This document shows, piece after piece, positions 10,341 through 21,700 of a stretch of DNA of 64,000 nt (position 1 is the stretch's first letter; each line of letters opens with the position of its first letter). Below the pieces are notes generated by a model. The model was not told where the DNA came from and did no database searches. It was given only the letters and a program-made list of their open reading frames with translations. The position numbers and the translations under genes were made by a program. The DNA is taken from NCBI GenBank assembly GCA_948567375.1, contig OX419756.1, forward strand, positions 67,000,552 through 67,064,551, in the 5' to 3' direction. Source of the stretch: Lunularia cruciata (taxonomy: Eukaryota; Streptophyta; Marchantiopsida; Lunulariales; Lunulariaceae).

Positions 10341-10774
10341 TATAAAAGACCAAAACCGAGGAGAGAAATAGGAGAATGGAAACTCACATTAGAACACTTG
10401 AATGAGGGAAAACTCCGAATGCCTAGCATGAGCTTTGGCTTTGGTATTTATAGGTAGCATACAAGGCTCTTGAAAGCTTCTCAAGAAGCTTCCTCAAGCC
10501 GCTTTCTTAGAGTGCAAGCCAAGTTAGCTAGGAAGCTTCTCAAGAAGCTTCCTTCTAGAAGCCGCCTACTTGGCATGCAAGCTAAGCTAGTTGGAAGCTT
10601 CTAGAAGCTACTTACTTAAGGTGCAAGCTAAGCTAACCGGGAAGCTTCCCAAGAAGCTTCCTAGATACTTCTGGAATATTCTAGGCTACTTTGTCTTATG
10701 TGCTACTTCGTAAGCCTGCCTACTTCGTCGCTAAACTCCCGACTAACTTTGTCGCTAAACTCCATATTGTTACA
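10341..10774 (-). repeat. 5' LTR of nested chromovirus 1
   Basis: 434 bp. It starts TGTAACA at 10774 and ends near 10341, where the terminal CA has become TA. It contains the same TATA box and GAAGCTTC array as its partner, and TTCTGGAATATTC (10669-10681), again a perfect TTC-nn-GAA-nn-TTC pattern. Confidence 0.92.
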
Positions 10775-10985
10775 TGCACCATGCCACTTCCCAAATATTG
10801 ATAGCATTATGGACCCAAGCTTGGCTCTTGTATGTGCATGCTTGTGATGTATGTTATGTGATTCTTTTAGTGGAGCTTCTACTATGTTGGTGTGTGATAG
10901 GTGTTCAAGAGGATGGCATATGGCATGTTTGACTCCTCTCCTCATGGTGGTTCCTCAAGGACAATGGTTATATCTTAGGTATACT
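10775..10985 (+). pseudogene. PHD finger of PHD-family copy 1
   Basis: Continues the polyprotein after the nested insertion. The translation keeps CMLCDS, then MLVCDRCSRGWHMACLTP and VPQGQWL, but the last two Cys of the C4HC3 set are lost (LYLRYT) and a stop lies upstream of the first Cys pair. Compare 37638-37775, where all ligands remain. Confidence 0.85.
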
Positions 10986-11155
10986 TGACCTATAACTAGT
11001 TAATCCTTTATGTGATATAGATTGTAGATAGGTAATTAACAATAGGGCTTGATAGCACCCGGCCTCCTAAACTTTGCCCACCATAGGAAAAATTACATAC
11101 TTAGAGTAAATGGATATTTGGAGTTAGAGAAACCTAACCACCAACTAGGAGGCAA

Positions 11156-11812
11156 TTGTGGCACTTTAGAGTTCATGTATGACTTATGTGTGAGTTGTGC
11201 TTCTATAGTGTATGATGTTGATAGCAATGTATGTTGTGTAGCAATGTATATATGCATGACAACTATCACAACATTTGTAGTGCCAAAACTAGTTTTCTCA
11301 AATGATGGAGTGGTAGTGTTGGCAATCATAGTTATTTTGATAGTTACTCATGGACTGCTTATTGGTGGTTGGATTTCATGTAAGGGCTATTGATCACATA
11401 GTAGGACCCACCATCACTTGCACCATTTGCACCATTGGATGTGCCATCAATAGTGCCATTGGGGTTGGAGATCTAGGTCAAGCAAAGGGGTATACTTTTG
11501 AAGTGTAGCTCAAGAGAGCTCACTTCTTTGATGTTCAGCCTTCAAGTTCTTGGCTATGGTTGACAGAGGCTGGCAAACACCACCTAGAGTCTCTTAGCTA
11601 GAGTGGTTGTGACTTGATAATAATCAATGCTAGATTGTTAGCAGATTTTTAAGTGAAGGATCAAGTACAAATTGATTTGAGTATGCTTTGAGTAAAAGAA
11701 TGAACTGCTTGTTGTGGCACTTCAAATTTCATGTATGACTTTTGTGTGGGTTGTGCTTCTATAATATATGATGTTAATAATGATGTATGTTGTGTAGTAA
11801 TGTATAAGCACA
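11156..11812 (+). repeat. 3' terminal repeats B1-A2-B2 of copy 1
   Basis: B1 is 11156-11261 (106 bp, TTGTGGCAC to GCATGACA). Two bases (AC) follow, then A2 at 11264-11711 (448 bp, starting TATCACA for ancestral TGTCACG), then B2 from 11712, a second copy of B that fades at about 11812 with its last ~11 bases deleted. B1 is preceded by purine-rich CTAGGAGGCAA. Confidence 0.82.
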
Positions 11813-11819
11813 AAAATTG

Positions 11820-12960
11820 CTTCTAAGTGGATGATCACTCTAGTGGCTTTATAGAGTTGTTCCAAGTGATTGTAGCAATAGCAAGAGGAAAGATTCCTAT
11901 ATCAATTAGATGTTATGTTACTTCTTGTGGGACATAAGAGGCATAAGACCAAATGCCTCTCATGGAGTGGTCTTCTTAGGTCTTGTTAGGCATACTATTA
12001 TCTTTCAACATTACTCTCACTTTTAATAACACCTTATTCTATATTTGTTTGGAGTTTAGGACAATGTAAGGCTATCTTGCTAAGCATTTGCTTGCTCCTA
12101 GATATCCATTCAAACTGGGTTTTTTTACAAATAGATGTGCTTGAGATGATTTCAATAACATCTTACATGCATCAATCTTTAGAGATCTTAGAATGGTCAG
12201 TGGATCTTTGGTAAGTCTTATTCTTTTTGGACAATCTTTTTATGGTTCTTTCTCTTCTCTTTACAAAAAATATATCTTCTCATAGGAGAGAGCCATTATT
12301 CTCCAATCAAAAATTAGTTCACAACAAGGAGATCTTTAAGGGATCTTTATTTTCTATGGCTCCTTTTTTTGCTCTCTTGTCTACTACATTAGCCATGTTA
12401 GGTTGTGTCTTTCTCTCCTTGGCAAATAATACACATATTGTGTGCCTCATAGACTAGATTAGCCAAGCCTTTGCCCACTTGACTACTAACTAAGCTTCAT
12501 CTTGGAGGCTTGAGAGTCAAGGTATTAAACTGTAGGCTATTGTCTCCTTTACATATACCTCCTCACCTCCAAATTTAAAAGAGTTGTATCACATCCTTAT
12601 ACAACTTTGATTTTATGATTTCTGGAGGGGTCCAAAGATTTTGTCAAATTTTTTTTAAACTTTACTCTTGAAGAGGATATCTGTCATGTGATAATCTTCT
12701 ATTACTAGGAGATCTATAGGTTGCATTTGGGTATACTTTCCTATAGTATTTCTTATCAATCAACTTACTTACTCTGCATGGTTCATACTTCTTTGACCTT
12801 CCTATCTTGTTTAAGAACTTTTGGTAAGAAGATCATGAGAGGCTTTGGTGATATAATTGGACCAAGGACCTTTGAGTCTATGACATGGGATGTAGCATGT
12901 AGAAAAACCTCTCTACCAATCCCTTACAAAGAGATAGACCCTATCATGCAAGTATCCATT
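11820..12960 (+). pseudogene. LINE-type reverse transcriptase remnant 1
   Basis: Shifting frames give a non-LTR-type RT: a degraded palm strand (LQIDVLEMIS for LQMDVKNAFN), PLFSMAPFFALLSTT, the catalytic region SLANNTHIV (for ADDTHIV), and HLGGLRVKV followed by SPLHIPPHLQ. The last 250 bases match the remnant at 61537-61900 on the other strand almost block for block. It sits directly after B2 of copy 1. No endonuclease domain or poly-A tail was recognised. Confidence 0.75.
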
Positions 12961-13034
12961 TCAAAATATGTCATACATTATAGAAGCACAACTCGCGGAA
13001 GAAGTCACACACAAACTCTAAAGTACCATAATAT

Positions 13035-13262
13035 GTCACAGAGAATCCAAGTTGCACCCTCTAACTTTGTCCACCATAGCCAAGAGCTCAAAGGCTCAAC
13101 ACAAAAAGAAGTGAGCTCTTTAAAGCTCTACTTCAAGGTAGACCTCTCACTTGGGTCCATGGAATTTGGCGGTATGTTAGACAACATATCTGATATGTCC
13201 TATAGTGCAAATGGTAGTACTTATAATGCAATCAAAAACCCTAATGTATAGAGGGCTGCCAC
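13035..13262 (-). repeat. Stray A-segment of the PHD family
   Basis: Matches the interior of A1/A2 on the minus strand (words such as GTCCACCATAGCCAAGAGCTC and AGAAGTGAGCTCTTTAAAGCTC in plus reading, cf. 2835-2945). No matching B segment or internal region adjoins it. It abuts the LINE remnant. Confidence 0.7.
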
Positions 13263-14519
13263 TTAATGGACCATGAGTTTCCATTGATATAACTATGACC
13301 GCCAAGATAATCATTGCAACTAGCTAACTAGCTTAAGGCATTGAAAATTTGTATACCCACTACCTATGAAGGAGATGGCACCTACAGTATTTTTGGGTAG
13401 TTTGGCACTCTTGGCACCTTTACTTCCCTTTCATTTTGTGGTAACATATAGATCTATCTTGGAGATATATATGATTGAGGTGGAATAGTGGTCCTTTCCT
13501 CTCCATGTATTATTGTAATAAATGGGAGATGGTTTGACAGCATATGTATAAGGTGTTTTAATCCTTTGCTTCTTTGCCTTCTTATTAATTCAAAGGTTTG
13601 CAATCTTCCTTGATGAATTGCTAGTTTTAACATGCTTTACATTCTTTCCTACTTGATACGTCCATTCCATATGAAAATTTTGTGCATCTTTGTTTTTTGC
13701 TTTAGCAAGGGTATATGCTCTTACTCTTAAATAATAGCTCAATCTTGCATTAGAGTATTCTAGCTCACACCAAGTACTTTCTCTACAGCAATGAAGTTTT
13801 GCTTAGGTTCGGTTCACCTATTTACATATTCATTACTTGTGGGTGTGGTGCTACCTTAGGTGCAGTAGTGGTCCATGACTCCTACTCATTGTTCTTTTGG
13901 GGGATAAAGGACAGCAACCCATGATACTATCAAAATATAATGTTTGCCATGGCATAAAAGAATGGTTACTTTCCTTAGAAGGAGCGTTGGTATGCAAGTG
14001 ATAGATGATAGAGTATATTCATATCTAATCTGAGATGATCAGATGACAATAGTAAATGTTGTGGTACAGATTCAACACACATCTATCCTCTATGTAATTA
14101 GCAAAGTGGCAACAATAAAGATCTCCAAGTATAAAGGTATGTAGCAAGGTTATCTTTTTATTCCTCTAGCTTTGGAGTTACATGGAGCCATGAATACAAC
14201 ATTTGACACATTATCAAGGATTCCATATGAGTTTACCGTTTGAGACAATAAGGTGTACCCCTCTCAGTTTCTTATTCTTTTTGTAATTTCTTTAAAAAAA
14301 AGATGTATCCATTGCTCTATAAAAAGATATAAAGAGCAGTTGTTGGAAAGATCCATAAGAGAGAGGAATCATACTAGGTGATACTGCTCTATATATTCCA
14401 TTTGTGTGTAGACCAGACCATTTAGATAGCTTTGATATCGTAGGTGTAGTAGGACAAATTTCTCATATCCAATGCTATTCTAAAGTTTCCTTGTACGGCT
14501 TGATATATCTTCCAATCGT
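13263..14519. other. AT-rich stretch without recognised genes
   Basis: No frame with recognisable protein content and no terminal repeats. Probably old transposon-derived sequence on the left border of the gene island. Confidence 0.5.
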
Positions 14520-14690
14520 TCGTATTTTCTATTCGAGTTGCCCTTTTTTCTTTACACGAGTCCTTACAATGAATGTTGAGCATATCTACGATCAAGACCC
14601 GTCGTTCTTGTTTTCAATTCGAGTTGCCCTTTCTTTACATGAGTCTTTACAATGGATATTGGGCATATCTACAATCTGGTTATGTGTATC
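14520..14690. repeat. Imperfect tandem duplication, about 90 bp
   Basis: Two adjacent units share ATTCGAGTTGCCCTTT, then TTTACA-GAGTC-TTACAATG and GGGCATATCTAC-ATC words (starting near 14534 and 14617). Confidence 0.7.
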
Positions 14691-16344
14691 TAATGGATCA
14701 GGCTAGACCGTTCTAAGAGAAATAAACGTTATTATGTCGCACCTTTAGCTGAAAGGAAATTATTCCAAATCCCCTAATTTTAGCAATTTAAAAGTAAAAG
14801 GAACCCGTGCGCACTAAAATTTCCAAAAGGTTGCACGAAATGCATCAGCCTTTTTGGCTTATAGTACAACCGGAAATCAACGTTACTTTGACAGAATATT
14901 AGTCCCTGCAGCTTGCAGAAAAGGTACATGATACGAAGAGAACAGTAATTAATCTGAGAGTAACCTATTCTACGGTGGTAGGGTAAAAACAGACAGTTGT
15001 GCCTTTCCCTTTATTTATCTATTGCAGAAATAACCAATGGAGACAAAAGAAAGTTGATGATAAGTCGTAGAATGGGTACAAAAGGCTTCACTTACATTAT
15101 TTAGGACATCCAATCCTATCACAGCTGGTGGGGAATAACTTTATCTGAACCAAAAAGAAAGGAGGTTCTGAGCTCACCAGAACGAAATAATTCTCTGACA
15201 GTCTTCAAAAACAAATCAAGAAAAAAAAACCATACACTTAAATTTTAAGGATATCCAAGAACATCTTATTTTCTAGTATTATCCCAAAAAGGCCAAGGAA
15301 CACATGCTTGGGTGTGAACTACAATCCGCTCGTCACAAGGTGGCGTAAACTGACATATACAGTTTTGGTCTTCTCCAAAATAAATCAAAGTCTTCCATGT
15401 AAACGTTGAGGTTAATGTACGGCTTGACGGTGTCGTTCCATCCTTCTTGTTATCCTTCACGGTCGTCTCTTAAAAAGCAAGTTCGGATCTGCTTTCGTCA
15501 AGTTTCATGAACGTAATTGGATGCCTAACAATCTAAGGACTTTACTCCATGATCTCGCACAAAAGCTGCACCGTAGTATCTCGCAACACCTTTTATTTAA
15601 CAACTGTTGTAACCCACCATTATTTATCGAGTGTGCAAACAGATTCAACTTCCATGAACTTTGTATATCTTGAAATATAGATTCAAGTATTATATGTACT
15701 CGCACTAGATTATTCATATTCGAAATATATCTCTGTCAAATGCGAGTCTAGATTCGTTCCCCCTTCACTTGTTCTATTTTCAACCTAGTCATCATTTTGC
15801 GCATCCGAAATTATCATGTGAAGAATGCGATCAGTGAGTCTAGATGTAATGGCTGGGATGGTCGATCCCGGAAGTCAAAACTAAGAATACTTCGCAAGGA
15901 AAGAGCGTACGTGCGAGCGAAACACCAGACCGTGAAACTGCACAACCAGATAACTACAGTAATGGAACATGTGACAACGAGCGTAATCGACTACGTAATA
16001 TCTGCGGATGGTAAGTTACTACGTACAATAGCTCAATCCACTCTTAGAGAACAGGTAGTCAATACCGTATATACACGGCCAGGTTGTCGTACCAGGTGGC
16101 GCTTGTGCGTGCGTCACCAGTGTAAGAGGAAGAAGTCTGAGGAGGAGGTGGTGAGGGAAGGAAGGGGAGGGTGAAGAACGCGGAGGGCCGGAACAGCCGA
16201 GGACGGGGAAACGAAGCCGAAACAGCCGAGAAGAAATAGTGACAGGCAAAAGGCAGCGAGTGGCATGCACGATCAGAGAGCGTGGGGAGGGGGGTACTGA
16301 TTGAAGATTGACGATGCAGAATTGAAGAGAGTGATGTGAATTTG
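14691..16344. other. Upstream region of the glutamate decarboxylase gene
   Basis: Intergenic sequence with CG retained, unlike the flanking transposon DNA. No convincing coding frame: the 125-codon frame at 15797-16174 is basic and low in hydrophobics and I see no family. A purine-rich GGAAGGGGAGGG stretch and CT/GA-rich DNA at 16130-16330 are typical of plant 5' regions. No clear TATA box was fixed. Confidence 0.5.
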
Positions 16345-16539
16345 ATGAATAGAATTTACCCTTTACTTATCTGCTCTCTATTGATTGCGACTTTGTTTTT
16401 GCTGCGCAATCATATGAGCGGGTACCTATTCTACGGGTTTCTGTTCGTGCTGTTTTATCTGTTCTCCTTTTTCTCGCGGATTCCGCATAGAGTACCTGAA
16501 GGGCCTATGCTTATGAGAGACTTCGTGAGTGGAGCCTGA
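16345..16539 (+). CDS. Small hydrophobic ORF in the GAD leader region
   Basis: 64 codons from ATG 16345 to TGA 16539, ending 170 bases before the GAD start codon. The product would have two hydrophobic segments (about residues 5-19 and 25-46) separated by a short polar loop, then a basic tail (RIPHRVPEGP). If transcribed with GAD it is an upstream ORF that would reduce downstream translation; alternatively it is a separate micropeptide or chance frame. I recognise no family. Confidence 0.3.
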   Translation: MNRIYPLLICSLLIATLFLLRNHMSGYLFYGFLFVLFYLFSFFSRIPHRVPEGPMLMRDFVSGA

Positions 16540-16708
16540 CGGACAGCTTCTCTTAAAGCCCGCTGAAAGAAGGAAGAGAGTTCATCTTGAAAGTCGCCTC
16601 ACTCTTGCAGCCATCCACCACATTGCATAAGACTTCTCGGCGATATCGTTGGAAGAGATCTAAGAAGATCATCCAATTTTGCTTCTGGTAGCCAGAAAAT
16701 CGACAACC

Positions 16709-19700
16709 ATGGCTCTCTCGCATATGCAACACGAAAGTATTGCTGAGGAAGGGGAGCTCCATTCCATGTTTGCCAGCCGCTATGTTCGTTCTTCTCTGCC
16801 GAAGTAAACTTACGTCTGGATTACCTCATCGATCCCCTGTAGCAAACTACCTTCGATCAGTATTGTTTATCACCTGCCGTGTGACATGCAATAGAATCAG
16901 CCAGAATCTCGATCTTTTGTTCTCTACTTTGTTGAGAATCGTCCCTTGATGACTGACAATTGCAGGAGTTCTTGTCGAAATGAACGCACTTGCTGTTGTT
17001 ACCCGGGGCAAGGATGGTTTTGGGGTTGGACCACTAACAAGGCATTTAGAAGTCACATTGGGTGCTTTCCATAGACTCTATGTAGAGCATCATAGTTTCT
17101 TCATCCTGAATCCGACCGAGAGTAGTAAGAGAATATCAATTACCTTGATCCTTTAACGGTAATGCGGTTTCGTCCCGTCGTTTTTGAAGCTCAGCTCCCC
17201 TCTGTTTCCATTTATACGAATTCTATTAAGTATATTCTTACAGTTTCGAACGAGCGATTGAAGCTTCTCATCATGGGTGAGTCTGGAGGCTTAAGCAACG
17301 ACCAGGTATTGGCGAGTTGAAGCCAGGGGGCAGGTTTTCTGAGACATCGCTTTCCAATATTTGTTTGCAGGTACAAGATGCCGGAGAAAGAGATACCGAA
17401 AGATGCAGCGCATCAGATTATCAGCGATGAGTTGATGCTGGACGGGAATCCAAGACTCAATCTCGCGTCGTTTGTGACGACATGGATGGAACCCGAGTGT
17501 GATCAACTCATCATGAAATCCTTGGCAAAAAATTACATCGATATGGACGAGTATCCTATCACCACGGAGTTGCAAGTAAGAAGACCACTCCTGAACCATT
17601 GCTTCATTTCAGGAGAATATCTGCGCTGCATTTCATATTCTATCCACTGTGCTATACTACGGATGTGTTTTCCACAGCACAAACAAAATGATTGCAGACA
17701 GTGGCCGTGTAGAAACGGACTCTGGAGTAGTATTGTGCTCGTATTTTGCTCCAGATGCTCGTAGTTGATGGTAGACGTTGATAAGAAGGACGTCCTTTCT
17801 GACAAGGATAGCCTTAAAGGTCTTGATCCGTGAACTTAACTTTCCGTGGCCCTGTTTGTGATTTTCAAAGGACCGATGTGTAAACATGATCGCAAATCTG
17901 TATAATGCTCCAACTGGTGAAGGACAATGTGGAGTTGGAGCTTCATGTGTGGGATCATCTGAGGCTATCATGCTTGCAGGATTAGCATTCAAACGTAAAT
18001 GGCAGAACAAGCGCAAGGCAGAAGGAAAACCTTATGACAAGCCAAACCTTGTTACAGGATCGAATGTGCAGGTGTTCATCCTCTCCTTTAATGAGTCACG
18101 ACTAGGGCATACTTCTTTCTTCCTCTTTTCCTAGTCGTGTGTATCTCTTGTGCGGGTTGGACGCCAATCTTAGAATTGTTCTAAGAAATCTTCTCTTTAA
18201 TTGACATCCTTATCAAGGTGCAGTTGCGATGTTAAGACAGTCCTCGTGTATGCTTAAGGAGCAATGGGGGATCGTGCTTATCTTCTATGTGAGTGCGAGT
18301 GAAGAAGAATCATGATCTAACTTCATTGATGGAACAGGTTTGCTGGGAGAAATTTGCCCGATACTTCGAAGTAGAAATGAAGGAGGTAAATCTGACGAAG
18401 GATTACTACGTCATGAACCCGGAAAAAGCAGTTGAACTGGTAGATGAGAACACGATTTGTGTTTGCGCTATTCTCGGATCAACCTACAATGGAGAGTTCG
18501 AAGACGTGAAGAAACTCAACGAACTGCTAATGAAGAAGAACGAAGAGACAGGGTAAATATTTTTGTACTTTCTCAAGATCTGATCTTCAATTGCAGCGTG
18601 CAACTGCACTTCTTTGCTTTGGCTCATTGAATTCCTTTCCATGATCTGTTAGACACTAAACTGGCACTGTTTTATGTTAGCAGTTCTAAAGTCACTCATT
18701 CATTCATGTTGTTCTTCAAGCGTCATGTGAAATTTAGGCCTTCAATACCTTCTATCTAATTCAGTTCGTTGACAGGTGGAACGTCGGGATCCATGTTGAC
18801 GCTGCCAGTGGAGGATTCGTTGCACCCTTTTTGTACCCTGACTTGGAATGGGACTTCAGATTGCCTTTGGTTAGGAGTATTAATGTCAGTGGGCACAAGT
18901 ACGGGCTCGTGTATGCAGGCATTGGATGGGTCGTTTGGCGCTCAAGGGACGACTTGCCCAAGGAGCTTATATTTCATATCAATTACCTCGGGGCAGATCA
19001 AGAATCTTTCACGCTTAACTTTTCGAAAGGTATAGATATAGTTGGGCTTTGCTTCCTCATCAGGTCTGACGATGTTATACTATATTCATCATGCTTCTAT
19101 TCATTTCTAATGAGTATAGGAATAAACACTGCCTTGCACTGTGCACCATATAGTCTAAAGAGTTACCCATTGTGTGGTCTACCAGAATTTCACATTTCAC
19201 ATTTCTTTGACACTTAGTCTCGAAAGAATACTTATTTCTGTGTTTTCGTGCTATGCAATCTGCAACCTACTGAAATGAGAATGGCTGAAATTTCATCTTC
19301 CAGGTGCTAGTCAGATCATCGCGCAGTACTATCAGCTCATCCGCCTCGGCAAAGAGGTACATGCTCTTTTATCTGTAGAATCACTTAAGACAGTCGAGCA
19401 ATTGATATCTTTTGTGATTCCCCCAATTTCAGTTCGAAAGATCGCCTGATAGAGGTGTTTCGTTTCCTAGTTCAGCTATAAACATGTGATGATGGCTACG
19501 CTCATTTGACATAGACGAATCGTTGTTCTGGATTATAGGGAGCGTACAGTAGACAACTTCGGGACAGGGTTTTCTTTGTCAGAATTTGTCAAGAATTTGA
19601 TGTATGAAGATGTTCCTGTGTGTATTGAATCCAGGGTTACAGATCGATCATGCAAAACTGCAAGGCAAATGCAGATGCTCTAGAGGAAGGAATACTGAAG

Positions 19701-20192
19701 ACAGGCCGTTTCGAGATTCTGTCTAAAGACGTAGGCGTTCCGGTTGTAGCTTTCTCTTTGAAAGACAAAAGCAATTTTGACGAGTTTGATTTATCGAAAC
19801 AACTTCGCAATACTGGCTGGATAGTGCCAGCCTATAATATGGCTGATAACTGCAAGGATGTGACCCTTCTGCGCGTTGTTATTCGAGAAGACTTCAGCCG
19901 AACATTGTGCGAGAGACTCTTGCGCGACTTGCAGGCTTGTATGGATGCGCTGGATAACCAAGCTGGAAAGGTTGCTGAAACTATTTCACGGGCGTTGGAG
20001 GATAAAGGTGTCGCTGCGGCTGTTGCCGCTGCTCATGCTGCAGAAGCTGTAGAAGCTGATGGAGCTGAAGGGAAAAGCCAGGTTGTTCCAGGTCACTCGA
20101 ATAACATTTTCGCATCGGTTGTCGGAGCGCAGAGGGCGATCAGATTATGGAAGCAACGTTCAGGCTCCCGAGGTAACAGCGGAGTTTGCTAA
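16709..20192 (+). CDS. GAD: Glutamate decarboxylase
   Basis: Converts glutamate to GABA and CO2 with pyridoxal phosphate (PLP), a cytosolic enzyme of the GABA shunt. Seven coding exons join in frame with GT-AG introns: 16709-16803, 17371-17575, 17871-18071, 18338-18552, 18776-19029, 19304-19356, 19635-20192. They encode 526 residues, slightly above the roughly 500 usual for plants. The start has the plant N-terminus ending [16 protein letters not shown]-site motifs are HVDAASGGF (Asp247) and [11 protein letters not shown] (Schiff-base Lys280), with SSEAIMLAG near 125. The C-terminus carries a calmodulin-binding-type tail with Trp513 and a final SGVC, so activation by Ca2+/calmodulin is likely. 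An Ala-rich insert (about 467-486) precedes that tail and is unusual. The gene converges on the YbaK-domain gene. Start chosen because it is the first ATG in frame and has an ACC context. Confidence 0.95.
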
Positions 20193-21700
20193 ACACCCTT
20201 CCTTAGCGCAGCTACTTAAGAAGTGTGGCAAATGTCACTTTTTATTGGCGATAGGGTGATCGACGTACTTGAGGATTTTGAGCTTGTACTAGAAGCGTGA
20301 GCACATCTTCCCAGTGCTGGTTTTGCTTCTGGTCGTGCTTTTGGTGCTGGCAGAAGGTATCAGCGACAGATTTGTAGACGAAAGCCTCCCTTTACATTTC
20401 ACTAGATATTCTCGATAAAGAGAAGAGAGATAAAAGAGATAAGGAAAGTAAAATGAGGGCATTATTCACTCCTTCGAAATCCAACTCTGCGATCACTGAA
20501 AAGTTACTCTGAGATTGAACTTTTGTATAAACTTCCGAATCCTCGTTCTGTGAACAGCGTCTGCTCCCATTTCTCACAGATTCACTCATTATGCACCCTT
20601 CTGTGCCGACTTTGTTACTGAGTAACAAACCCACCCTTCTTGTGGTCTCTTACAAGTGAACTATCTGTTTCTTGAAATGTCTTTCCTCTCGCACAGACCC
20701 CGTGGTTTTTTTTCCTCCCTATAGCTGCCAGGTTCAGTCCGAGGCGCATAGCACGTAAGTTGCATTTGGAATTACCGTCCAAACCATTTGACACATTCGC
20801 GTTCTGTTCAGTATATTATTCTTGGGCACATACGTGTTTGTGTACCTGTTTTGTACAATGCTATCAAGCACTTGCGTTAGCTAACCTCAGATCCAGACGC
20901 AAAACGATTTGTGTCGCCTATTGTGCTCAATCTCTTGACAGCAATTCGTCTTCATAACAAGCTACCTGTAACTAAGTCGACGATTACACCATATCTGTGG
21001 TTTCGAAAGGAAAAGTGATTAGGTCTGTCATAACCGGACGAAAGAGGTAAAAATTCTGAAACAACGACCTGTCTCTGCATGATATCCTTTTCTCTTAAAC
21101 GTTGATACTACCCATAAACTAAACGTTCTTGAATACGTTTGTTAAGTGAGAGTATCCCCTGCCAGGTGAAAACTCTGGCCATTACGAAAGTATCGTAACC
21201 AAGTTTGTGCCAAGAACTTGCCTGGTGTATTAATACGGGTTCAATCGGATTCACCGTATGGCGCATCAAGCCAAGGTGAAAGCAGCAAGGACAAGTGTAC
21301 GGTTACGGGGATGCTTAGAAAACAAGTAGACACTTACAATCCAGGTACATGCTGACATCCAGAAGTTTGTGCAGTATATGGTAAGACAAGAAGTTAGGCA
21401 AGAAGTAACCCCAGATTTCCCGTGCAATTTTTTCGAGCCCACAAATCAATGCACTTATAGGTTTACATGAGATGCTGATGTGTATGCCGGGATCACTGAA
21501 ATGGAAACAATTCAAACTAGGTCCGAACTGTTACAGCAAGTTGGCAATAGCAAAGAATGGCATAACCGCAGAGGGTTTGGTGATTCGTTCAGAAATTTGA
21601 TTTTATTAAAGTATACGATCCGGGCTGTTGAATCCACTCATGTACAATCTATGTCAGATTACAGAACCGTCTCGAGTCCTTCATGCATGGCACTCTACTC
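20193..21700. other. Intergenic region between convergent genes
   Basis: Contains the 3' untranslated parts of GAD (+) and the YbaK-domain gene (-). No supported coding frame and no transposon sequence recognised. Frames of 60-80 codons here look like chance. Confidence 0.6.

Larger units (their letters stand above)
5158..10774 (-). mobile_element. Chromodomain-type Ty3/gypsy element (chromovirus) 1, nested
   Basis: A complete but inactivated 5.6-kb element in minus orientation. Order on its own strand: 5' LTR 10774-10341, primer site 10339-10328, gag, protease, RT, RNase H, integrase, chromodomain, polypurine tract, 3' LTR 5580-5158. It is flanked by TGCAT (5153-5157) and TGCAC (10775-10779), a 5-bp target duplication with one transition. 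It interrupts the PHD-family copy 1. The gene order, initiator-Met primer site and C-terminal chromodomain identify a plant chromovirus; the exact clade is not assigned. Confidence 0.93.
3189..11812 (+). mobile_element. PHD-family Ty3/gypsy element, copy 1 (3' half), interrupted
   Basis: Plus-strand remnant starting in the RT-RNase H region (3190) and running through integrase to 5157, where a chromodomain element is inserted; it resumes at 10775 with the PHD finger and ends with repeats B1, A2 and B2. Its 5' half is not in the window because copy A is joined at 3188/3189. Joining 5157 to 10775 reproduces, apart from point changes, the uninterrupted sequence near 37555 in copy 2, which proves continuity. 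Confidence 0.85.

Noticed and set aside
15797-16174. 125-codon frame upstream of GAD
   Set aside because: Basic, Arg/Lys-rich composition without recognisable domain; likely chance in promoter DNA.
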